Of a stretch of DNA of 11,154 bases, positions 6,273 to 11,154 are shown one piece after another. The notes below the pieces were generated by a model. That model ran no database searches and had not been told where the DNA came from. It was given only the letters and a program-made list of their open reading frames with translations. Position 1 is the stretch's first letter; every line of letters begins with the position of its first letter. The stretch lies in the NCBI GenBank assembly GCA_036745875.1, contig DAIOFH010000127.1, positions 1-11,154 of the forward strand. The letters run 5' to 3'. The DNA is from DAIOFH01 sp036745875 (GTDB lineage Bacteria; Planctomycetota; SZUA-567). A program made the translations under genes and the position numbers.

Positions 6273-7397
6273 TCATCCGGCAACAGCAGCCTGTTCCATG
6301 ATCTCTTTACTCTGACGGTCTTCCGCGGCGGTCGACCGGGTCAGCAGCATCGCCAGGGCGACGGCGAACAGGCCGGCCAGCAGTTTCGAAATCACCACCG
6401 CGCCGATCGCCTCCGGCCAGACCCCCGCGGTAAAGCCCAGGTGGTCCCCTAGGGCGGATGTCGCGGGCACCAGCCAGGCGGCGTTGACGATTTTTCCGCG
6501 CGACTTCATGTCCTTCATCATCTTGAACACGGGGATCGTGTTTGCGAGGGTGAAGATCAGCCCGGCCGTGGAGACGGCGTCGATGCCGATTCGGTTGCCG
6601 ACGGCGGTCAGCGGCTTGTCCAGGAGCTTCGTGACGATTGCCAGCACGGGGAAGGCGCCCGCCAGCACTATGCAGATGGCGCAGATGATGGTCAGCGCCT
6701 CGGCGATCGGCGTCATGCCTTCTATGATGACATAGCCGCTTATGCCCTGGAACGTGGCGATGGCGAGTCCGAAGGCGACGAGCGCGACGATGACCTTGCC
6801 GAAGATGATGCAACCCTTGACCATGGCGCCCGGGATGCATTTCAGGCCGATGGCGAGAAGAACGGAAATCACGATCACCGGCACGGAGTTTACGAGAACC
6901 ATGTTCATGTCGTAGCCGGCGAAATAGCCGCCAAGTATCGATCCTATCGGTATGGTGGTGAGGCCGATGAGGAGCCCTTTGGCAAAATAGGGTTGGTCGC
7001 GTTTTTCAATGAGCCCCAGGCCCACTGGTATGGAGAAGACGATGGTGCAGCCCAGGAACGCCGCCACGATAAGCCCGGCGAACAATCCCGCCTCCTTGTC
7101 GACGGCAAGCTCCATCGCCATGGGGAAGCCGCCCATGTCGTTTGCGAAGATCGAACCGAAGATCGCCGGGTCCGCGCCGATCCCGGTCAGGCCGGGGATG
7201 ACGATCGGGCCAAGGTACCGTGCCAGCACCGGGGCGAGACAGACGATGCCGGACATGCTCAGCGCCAGTGGGCCCATTGCATTATAGCCTTCTTCGAACT
7301 TTTCACCCAGGCCAAGCTTGTTGCCGAACAGCTTGTCAAGCCCGCCCGTCAGTGCGCCGAATGCCATGACCCAGAGTATGATGTCGCTTATGTTCAT
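6273..7397 (-). CDS. EutH-family (ethanolamine permease-like) membrane transporter
   Basis: This 374-residue integral membrane protein has about 11 hydrophobic segments. It resembles E. coli EutH over its length: an early FEEGYNAMGPLALSM, APVLARYLGPIVIPG, NDMGGFPMAMELA, TIVFSIPVGLGLIE, TIPIGSILGG, TLANTIPVF and SALGDHLGF. EutH proteins are implicated in ethanolamine uptake. No ethanolamine ammonia-lyase or microcompartment genes are present here; the transporter instead heads a kinase/dehydrogenase operon and occupies the place where a glycerol facilitator is usually found. An amino-alcohol or substituted polyol substrate is my inference. The start at 7397 gives the typical short N-terminus (MNISDIILWVM) and has AGGAAG about 9 bases upstream; an ATG at 7448 would add a charged, cysteine-rich, unlikely leader. 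The family call is firm, but the symbol eutH is withheld because the context differs from eut operons. Confidence 0.87.
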   Translation of the reverse strand: MNISDIILWVMAFGALTGGLDKLFGNKLGLGEKFEEGYNAMGPLALSMSGIVCLAPVLARYLGPIVIPGLTGIGADPAIFGSIFANDMGGFPMAMELAVDKEAGLFAGLIVAAFLGCTIVFSIPVGLGLIEKRDQPYFAKGLLIGLTTIPIGSILGGYFAGYDMNMVLVNSVPVIVISVLLAIGLKCIPGAMVKGCIIFGKVIVALVAFGLAIATFQGISGYVIIEGMTPIAEALTIICAICIVLAGAFPVLAIVTKLLDKPLTAVGNRIGIDAVSTAGLIFTLANTIPVFKMMKDMKSRGKIVNAAWLVPATSALGDHLGFTAGVWPEAIGAVVISKLLAGLFAVALAMLLTRSTAAEDRQSKEIMEQAAVAG

Positions 7398-7470
7398 TTT
7401 CCGTCGCTTCCTCTCTCCACAACAACACAAACGCGCAACAGTAGTCAATATTATTTCAGGATATTTAAAA

Positions 7471-7498
7471 TAATGATAATATCATGATAAATTCATTA
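7471..7498. promoter_or_regulatory. dyad operator candidate upstream of the transporter operon
   Basis: The core TATCATGATA (7480-7489) is a perfect palindrome. Three bases outside it on each side lie TAATGA (7471-7476) and TCATTA (7493-7498), which are mutual reverse complements about the same centre. The 13-mer AATATCATGATAA at 7478-7490 recurs exactly beside the repressor promoter (8690-8702). This is the most likely binding site of the DeoR-type repressor encoded upstream. It would act downstream of the predicted transcription start, as a roadblock or to occlude RNA polymerase. Confidence 0.55.
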
Positions 7499-7580
7499 AC
7501 TTTTTATTTGAGTGAAAGGCACCAGTGAAGATGAAAGGCTTAAGGATGCATAAGCAGCAGATTGGCTATCGAATACGTGT

Positions 7581-7635
7581 ATCTTATTCTAAAAATAGCA
7601 GTTGTCAATATATTTTTTTCCGTTAATCCCGTCAA
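7581..7635 (-). promoter_or_regulatory. two overlapping candidate sigma70 promoters for the transporter operon
   Basis: Read on the minus strand, TTGACG (7635-7630) and TATATT (7612-7607) are 17 bases apart and each matches the sigma70 consensus at 5 of 6 positions. A second pair overlaps it: TTGACA (7608-7603, perfect) and TAAGAT (7586-7581, 4 of 6) with 16 bases between. Transcription from either would run into the transporter gene with a leader of roughly 175-205 bases. The start point is not proven. Confidence 0.5.
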
Positions 7636-7763
7636 AACAATCGCCATTTTCGTAACCTTGCGGATTAGCGGGAGATATAGAAAGAATATTTTTGCCAATA
7701 TTTTGACTAATTTATTAAAACATTGCAATGACCTCTCATTTTCCTTCGGCAACCAAGGGAAAC

Positions 7764-7806
7764 AAATAAAAACAAAGAGGCGGAGATCATTCGATCTCCG
7801 CCTCTT
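7764..7806 (-). terminator. intrinsic terminator of the DeoR-family gene
   Basis: A perfect 14-bp stem (7775-7788 with 7793-7806, arms containing GAGGCGGAGATC) closes a 4-base loop. On the minus strand it is followed by a T-rich run, TTTGTTTTTATTTG. It lies 38 bp after the repressor stop codon. It should end repressor transcription and insulate it from the downstream transporter operon. On the plus strand no T-tract follows. Confidence 0.9.
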
Positions 7807-7843
7807 ATATGCATTTGCGTAGCGACGGGTCGCGGCGACTTAA

Positions 7844-8620
7844 TCATTTGCCCGTGACTGCAATCTCAATATCATATTCCCGAAGCATGTCCAGCATGGC
7901 TTTGGGCGCTTTTGGATCGGTCACCAGCAGGTCAATATCCTGGGTTGAGCATGACTTGAACAGCGATTTCCGACCGAATTTGCTGTGGTCCATCATGGCA
8001 ATCACCCTGTCGGCAAGCGTCACCATGCGCCGTTTCACCTCCACCATGCTTTCATTGAATTCGGTAATGCCGTTTTCCAGGGTAAAGCCGTCCGCCCCGC
8101 ACAGGAACAGGTCGACGGATGAGAAATTATCAAGAAACGAACAGGCGAAGCTGCCGCTGGTCACGATTTCCCCCCGCCCCAGTACGCCGCCGACGGAGTA
8201 AATGGTATGCTGGGTGTTTTGCGAAAGCTCACTGGCGATATTCAGGGAGTTCGTAATAATGGTCAGGTTTTTCTTCGACCCAAGCAGGCGGGACAGCTCG
8301 TATATTGTCGAGCCGGTATCCAGCGCGATAGTTGCATTATCGGGGATGCTTTCCATAACCAGCCCGGCGATGGCGACCTTTTCGTCATGGTAGCTTTCGA
8401 GGCGTTTGTTCCAGCTTTCCATGACCGTCACCCGGGTATCGTTCGTGACCATACGAATACCGCCATACACTTTTTTGACAAGCCCCTCCCGCTCGAGGTC
8501 GTTGATATCGCGGCGTATTGTTTCAATAGAAACGCCAAGATCTTGAACAAGTTGATCTGTTTTTATATTTTGTTTTAGCATCAGCTGTTTCAGTATTTCG
8601 CTCTGCCTCGAACTTTTCAT
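7844..8620 (-). CDS. DeoR/GlpR-family transcriptional repressor
   Basis: This 258-residue protein is the standard DeoR-family length. An N-terminal winged helix-turn-helix includes VSIETIRRDINDLEREGLV (30-48) and the hinge VYGGI (51-55). The C-terminal DeoRC effector domain has DTGSTIYEL (from 101), a GADG motif and DHSKFG, which form the sugar-phosphate sensor site in this family. Such proteins repress catabolic operons and release DNA on binding a phosphorylated intermediate. The phosphorylated product of the neighbouring kinase is the natural candidate effector. The gene lies upstream of the transporter operon on the same strand, but with its own promoter and terminator. AAGGAG lies 7 bases before the ATG at 8620. 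A shared 13-base site at both promoters suggests it controls the operon and itself. By eye it is less GC-rich than the operon genes. Confidence 0.92.
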   Translation of the reverse strand: MKSSRQSEILKQLMLKQNIKTDQLVQDLGVSIETIRRDINDLEREGLVKKVYGGIRMVTNDTRVTVMESWNKRLESYHDEKVAIAGLVMESIPDNATIALDTGSTIYELSRLLGSKKNLTIITNSLNIASELSQNTQHTIYSVGGVLGRGEIVTSGSFACSFLDNFSSVDLFLCGADGFTLENGITEFNESMVEVKRRMVTLADRVIAMMDHSKFGRKSLFKSCSTQDIDLLVTDPKAPKAMLDMLREYDIEIAVTGK

Positions 8621-8662
8621 AACGGAACTCCTTTATTTTCATTGAAATATCATTTAATGTGC

Positions 8663-8691
8663 ACTATAACACATAATGACCGGTTTGGCAA
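8663..8691 (-). promoter_or_regulatory. sigma70 promoter of the DeoR-family gene
   Basis: On the minus strand TTGCCA (8691-8686) and TATAGT (8668-8663) are exactly 17 bases apart, and each matches the consensus at 5 of 6 positions. The predicted start is about 35-40 bases before the ATG. The -35 box abuts the palindromic core TATCATGATA at 8692-8701. Confidence 0.75.
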
Positions 8692-8713
8692 TATCATGAT
8701 AACTTTTTCTGAT
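8685..8713 (+). promoter_or_regulatory. weak candidate promoter for the methyltransferase gene
   Basis: On the plus strand TTGGCA (8685-8690) and TCTGAT (8708-8713) are 17 bases apart. The -10 matches the consensus at only 4 of 6 positions. It overlaps the divergent repressor promoter, and the operator palindrome falls inside its spacer. The leader to the ATG at 8800 would be about 80 bases. This is a tentative call. Confidence 0.2.
8690..8702. promoter_or_regulatory. second copy of the operator-like 13-mer, at the repressor promoter
   Basis: AATATCATGATAA here is identical to the copy upstream of the transporter gene (7478-7490), with the same TATCATGATA palindrome. It touches the -35 box of the repressor promoter, as expected for autoregulation. 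A further half-site, TATCAT, lies at 8648-8653 in the repressor leader. The flanks beyond the core are not symmetrical here, unlike at the transporter site. Confidence 0.55.
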
Positions 8714-8799
8714 TTCTATGGGGGAAAGCGACCACAATCAGAGTACCAAAAGAGCAACCTATTACGCTTCAATAGGTTAAAAATGAGAAAGAATCAGGT

Positions 8800-9279
8800 A
8801 TGCGTACAATTTTTGTTGCCGAGTTTGGCGACTTTGCCATTGAAGCGGACGATGATGGAGTCACCAAACTGCATTTTCCAGGATATATCCCGGCCGATTT
8901 CCGTCCAGACCAGCATCGGACGCCTTTTCTTCTGAAAGCCGAAGAGGAGGTGCGCGAGTTCATCGCGGGTAAGAGGAAAACATTCACACTTCCCCTGAAG
9001 CCATGCGGCAGTGGTTTTATGTTAAGGGTATGGGAAAGGCTGGTCCGGATCCCGTATGGGGAAATACTGACCTACGGAGAGGTTGCCAGAACAGCCGGCA
9101 GCCCCGGCGCTGCGCGGGCGGTGGGAGCCGCGTGCCGCAACAACCCGATTCCCTTATTGATCCCATGTCACAGGGTGATAGGCGCGAATGGAAAGCTGAC
9201 GGGATTCTACGGCGGCGGGCTTGACCTGAAAAGAAAGCTGATCCAGCTCGAGGCAGGGAGATCGGGACTGTTTGGCTGA
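8800..9279 (+). CDS. ogt: methylated-DNA--protein-cysteine methyltransferase (Ogt type)
   Basis: This 159-residue protein repairs O6-methylguanine (and O4-methylthymine) by irreversibly moving the alkyl group to its own cysteine. The active-site motif IPCHRVI is at 121-127 with acceptor Cys123. Upstream are the DNA-binding helix with the arginine finger in ARAVG (Arg106) and the conserved RNNPIP (113-118). The segment YGEILTYGEVA (86-96) and the C-terminal GFYGGGLDLKRKLIQLE are also typical. The length fits the single-domain Ogt/MGMT class, with no Ada regulatory domain. The Shine-Dalgarno is weak (AGAAAG about 9 bases before the ATG). It is divergent from the repressor gene and convergent with the broken gene that follows, and the two stop codons are directly adjacent (9277-9279 and 9280-9282). 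Confidence 0.93.
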   Translation: MRTIFVAEFGDFAIEADDDGVTKLHFPGYIPADFRPDQHRTPFLLKAEEEVREFIAGKRKTFTLPLKPCGSGFMLRVWERLVRIPYGEILTYGEVARTAGSPGAARAVGAACRNNPIPLLIPCHRVIGANGKLTGFYGGGLDLKRKLIQLEAGRSGLFG

Positions 9280-9733
9280 TTATTTTGGCGGCCGGAGGGA
9301 TCCGCGTTTTACCGTGACGTCCAAGTCTCCTAGCGCGGCGTACACTTCGGAGACATACCGTTCGATCGCCGGAACATCGAGCCCGCGGCTGTCAAACTGC
9401 TCCAGGATCTCTGCGACCGCCTTGTCGTACTTCCGCTTGTGCTTCCTATTCAATTCCGTCCAGTTGATCCCGGAAAAGTACCCGGCGATGTCGTTCCTGA
9501 GGGGAAGCCTGCAGCAGAGCAGCAAGACCGCAATGATCGGATAACCGGGGATACAGCTGCCAATACGTCGCGCTGTCGTTGGAGGTAAAAACATCGCCCG
9601 TCCAGGTGACGGTGTATTGCTTGCCGCTTCCCGAGGATTCAACAAGCGCGCTGCCCTCGCCAAGCAGTACGCGCCTGTCGGCGATGGCGCTAAGCGCTTC
9701 ATGAATTTTTTTCCGCGGAGGCATCTTTTCCAT
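9280..9733 (-). pseudogene. frameshifted small hypothetical gene (about 150 aa if repaired)
   Basis: Two reading frames each hold half of one plausible protein. The N-terminal half starts at 9733 (MEKMPPRKKIHEAL...) with AGGAG 7 bases upstream and reads to about YWQLYP. The C-terminal half continues in the next frame as GYPIIAVLLL...GINWTELNRKHKRKYDKAV and ends with TAA at 9280-9282. The frames join at a run of four C on the minus strand (G at 9547-9550 on the plus strand). Removing one C gives a continuous 151-codon frame reading LYPGYPIIAV across the joint. So it is either a recent +1 frameshift, a sequencing error or, less likely, a programmed shift. I do not recognise the family. The product looks soluble, with a short hydrophobic stretch in the middle and a charged C-terminal helix. 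It is convergent with ogt with no gap. Confidence 0.65.
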
Positions 9734-10043
9734 TGCCGGTCTCCTCTTCTCGTACAGCGTACAATTGACGCATATTTGCGCGGGTGGGTCAATGTAAATG
9801 AATTCTACCGATGCCAGATGAATTTTCCGATATCCGGGTAGGCGGCCCCCATCAGCTTTCAGGCGCTTTCGCCAAACCGCAGGCAAAAATCACCTTTACG
9901 CTCCCTCCGGCGTCCATCCCGAACCGGAAAGAATCATCTGAAGCAGGCAGCGCTCGGCAACGATAGTTTTTTTTACATACAAATTCGGTAAAAAAGAGGA
10001 ATATGTGACCGGACCAGAACCGGGATATTCAAGGAGAGTGTAC
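9734..10043. other. gap between divergent genes, no gene seen
   Basis: This gap of about 310 bp separates the start of the frameshifted gene from the start of exonuclease III. It holds an ATTGAC/GTCAAT inverted repeat (9764-9769 and 9788-9793), upstream of the frameshifted gene, and a weak GGCG/CGCC stem (9862-9873). Open frames crossing it have atypical composition and no Shine-Dalgarno. Promoters for both genes must lie here, but I see no convincing -35/-10 pair. Confidence 0.5.
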
Positions 10044-10799
10044 ATGAAAATGATATCGTGGAACGTCAACGGCCTGCGCGCGTGCCTGGGCAAAGGGTTC
10101 ATAAAATCACTGGAAACGCTGGATGCCGATATTATCTGCCTTCAGGAAACGAAAATGGAAAAAGGCCAGGCGACGATCGACCTGCCGGCATACCAGGAGT
10201 ACTGGAACAGCGCAGAAAAGAAGGGCTACTCTGGAACCGCCGTGTTTACCAAGAAAAAACCCCTGTCCGAAAGCTTCGGCATGTCCGGCCCGATCCGGGA
10301 CACCGAAGGCCGGGTGATCACGCTGGAATACGACGGGTTTTTCCTGGTCAACGTCTATACTCCGAATTCGCAGCAGGGCCTGGCCCGTCTCGATTACCGC
10401 ATGGAATGGGAAGACGCGTTTCGCGCCTACCTCCAGAAATTGGACAAGAAAAAACCGGTGATAACCTGCGGCGACCTCAACGTCGCCCACGAGGAAATAG
10501 ACATCAAAAACGCCCAATCCAACCGGAAAAACGCGGGATTCACCGATGAAGAGCGGGCCAAGATGACGGAACTCCTTGCCGCCGGCTTCACGGACACTTT
10601 CCGGGCCCAGCACCCGGGATTGGAGGGGGCGTATTCCTGGTGGAGCTTCCGCGCGAACGCCCGCGCGAACAACACAGGCTGGCGCATCGACTATTTCCTG
10701 GTCTCGGAACGCCTGATGCCAAAGGTCAAGGATACGGCCATTTATCCAGCCATACTCGGCAGCGACCATTGTCCTGTTGGACTGGATGTCGAGTTATAA
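10044..10799 (+). CDS. xth: exodeoxyribonuclease III (AP endonuclease, ExoIII/ExoA)
   Basis: This 251-residue enzyme of the EEP phosphatase-fold family cuts at abasic sites and trims 3' ends in base excision repair. The order of conserved motifs is complete: SWNVNGLRA (5-13), LQETK with metal-binding Glu35 (33-37), NVYTPN (103-108), LDYR (116-119), GDLNVAH (143-149), a WRIDYFLVS segment and the closing GSDHCPV (239-245) with the catalytic Asp-His pair. The length is normal. I place the start at 10044 because AAGGAG lies 7 bases upstream and MKMISWN is the usual N-terminus; an ATG at 10005 would add 13 residues with no Shine-Dalgarno. It appears monocistronic. Together with ogt it forms a small DNA-repair neighbourhood, but there is no evidence of co-transcription. 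Confidence 0.95.
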   Translation: MKMISWNVNGLRACLGKGFIKSLETLDADIICLQETKMEKGQATIDLPAYQEYWNSAEKKGYSGTAVFTKKKPLSESFGMSGPIRDTEGRVITLEYDGFFLVNVYTPNSQQGLARLDYRMEWEDAFRAYLQKLDKKKPVITCGDLNVAHEEIDIKNAQSNRKNAGFTDEERAKMTELLAAGFTDTFRAQHPGLEGAYSWWSFRANARANNTGWRIDYFLVSERLMPKVKDTAIYPAILGSDHCPVGLDVEL

Positions 10800-11154
10800 C
10801 CCGACGATAAACAACACATAATGTATCTCAACCAAATACATCATCACCGGAACACCTTAACAACCATACCGGTAGTATGAATTCCACTCATTTCGTCCGA
10901 CTGGACAATTTTTTCTACTGCGTTTGCTCGAATCTATACAAACTGACTCTATTCGGCTGCAGAGAGAAAAACTTTAGTAGAAATTTCGCCCGGAAAACAA
11001 AAAAAATCCGGGCGAAAGTAGATTCCTCGAAGTCTTTTACCTGTCAAATGTTACCGGTAGCAGGTACACCACTTAAATTCATCAACTTCTATCAGATTCT
11101 CACAGTACACGACTAAAAATCAGTCAATTTGATGCAACCTATTGAATGGAGGGC
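10800..11154. other. 355-bp stretch with no convincing gene
   Basis: Downstream of exonuclease III I see no gene I can support. A possible 79-codon frame at 10877-11116 lacks a Shine-Dalgarno, has no recognisable motif and runs through a strong hairpin. Small inverted repeats include ATGTAT/ATACAT (10821-10841) and CATAC/GTATG (10865-10879). The word TACCGGTA lies within the second of these and recurs at 11051-11058 as part of TTACCGGTAG. The purine-rich GGAGGG at the right edge could be the Shine-Dalgarno of a gene outside the window. Confidence 0.5.
10984..11017. terminator. strong hairpin with A-rich loop, possible terminator
   Basis: TTTCGCCCGGA (10984-10994) and TCCGGGCGAAA (11007-11017) form a perfect 11-bp stem. 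The 12-base loop is all A except one C. On the plus strand no T-tract follows and it is 185 bp past exonuclease III. On the minus strand the loop is T-rich and the stem is followed by TTTCTACT, so it could more plausibly end a minus-strand transcript entering from the right. The direction is unresolved. Confidence 0.5.

Larger units (their letters stand above)
7449..7763 (-). other. AT-rich regulatory gap upstream of the transporter operon
   Basis: No credible gene lies between the repressor terminator and the transporter gene. The stretch is much more AT-rich than the genes. It holds two overlapping candidate promoters (7581-7635), a 28-bp dyad with the shared operator core (7471-7498) and a direct repeat GCCTTTCA read on the minus strand (7513-7520 and 7532-7539, 19 bp apart). 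It also holds an inverted repeat, CCGTTAATCC (7620-7629) with GGATTAGCGG (7662-7671), that pairs over 10 positions with one G-T wobble. If transcription starts near 7600, the mRNA has an untranslated leader of about 200 bases, with room for structure or a roadblocking operator. Confidence 0.6.

Noticed and set aside
6259..6276. Upstream ATG of the kinase, overlapping the transporter stop as ATGA
   Set aside because: It lies before the strong GGAGG that positions the ATG at 6261, and would add only MRRRK, which relatives lack.
6273..7397. Evidence for an ethanolamine-utilisation microcompartment locus
   Set aside because: Only a EutH-type transporter is present. No EutBC, shell protein, aldehyde dehydrogenase or EutVW-type regulator is seen in the window.
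7562..7822. Possible 86-codon plus-strand gene in the regulatory gap
   Set aside because: It has no ribosome site, runs through the terminator hairpin and covers the predicted promoters. The AT-rich text resembles no protein.
9896..10102. 68-codon minus-strand frame overlapping the exonuclease III start
   Set aside because: It has no Shine-Dalgarno and no motif, and it overlaps the ribosome site and first codons of a certain gene.
10877..11116. 79-codon plus-strand frame in the right-hand gap
   Set aside because: No ribosome site, it crosses an 11-bp hairpin with an A-rich loop, and no family resemblance is visible.
1..11154. CRISPR array, insertion sequence, tRNA or rRNA
   Set aside because: I found no regularly spaced repeats, transposase motifs, terminal inverted repeats flanking genes, or cloverleaf or rRNA-like sequence on either strand.

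Overview
The window (11,154 bp) looks like chromosomal DNA from an anaerobic or facultative bacterium. The genes are moderately GC-rich and the regulatory gaps are AT-rich. Taxonomy cannot be fixed from the sequence. A glycerol-3-phosphate-type dehydrogenase with a [2Fe-2S] tail, a paired FAD/NAD oxidoreductase and a DUF1667 protein occur together in Firmicutes, Thermotogae, Spirochaetes and similar fermenters, so a member of one of those groups is my weak guess.

Region 1 (about 1-7640, all minus strand) is one probable seven-gene catabolic operon, transcribed from right to left: an EutH-family transporter (6273-7397), a glycerol kinase-like FGGY kinase (4768-6261), a GlpA-like FAD dehydrogenase with a BFD-type [2Fe-2S] domain (3266-4705), a GlpB-like FAD/NAD oxidoreductase (1886-3148), a DUF1667 protein (1412-1771), a TIGR04076 protein (1093-1401) and a divergent arginase-family protein (48-977). 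Every gene has a good Shine-Dalgarno sequence and the gaps are at most about 120 bp. Candidate sigma70 promoters (7581-7635) and a dyad operator (7471-7498) lie in the AT-rich gap upstream of the transporter gene.

Region 2 (7764-8702) holds a DeoR/GlpR-type repressor gene on the same strand. It has its own strong promoter and a perfect intrinsic terminator that separates it from the operon. The same 13-base element (core TATCATGATA) lies beside the repressor's -35 box and upstream of the transporter gene, which suggests autoregulation and control of the operon.

Region 3 (8800-10799) is a DNA-repair neighbourhood: an Ogt-type methylguanine-DNA methyltransferase, a small unrecognised gene broken by a +1 frameshift, and exonuclease III. 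The last 355 bp hold no convincing gene but contain a strong A-loop hairpin.

The main point of interest is the operon. It has the shape of a glycerol utilisation operon (kinase, then FAD dehydrogenase, then NAD-linked electron transfer). However, the transporter belongs to the ethanolamine permease family, the kinase has lost the conserved arginine that contacts glycerol, and it ends with a ureohydrolase-fold protein that lacks canonical arginase residues. My inference is that it serves an amino- or otherwise substituted polyol rather than plain glycerol. The true substrate cannot be read from the sequence.
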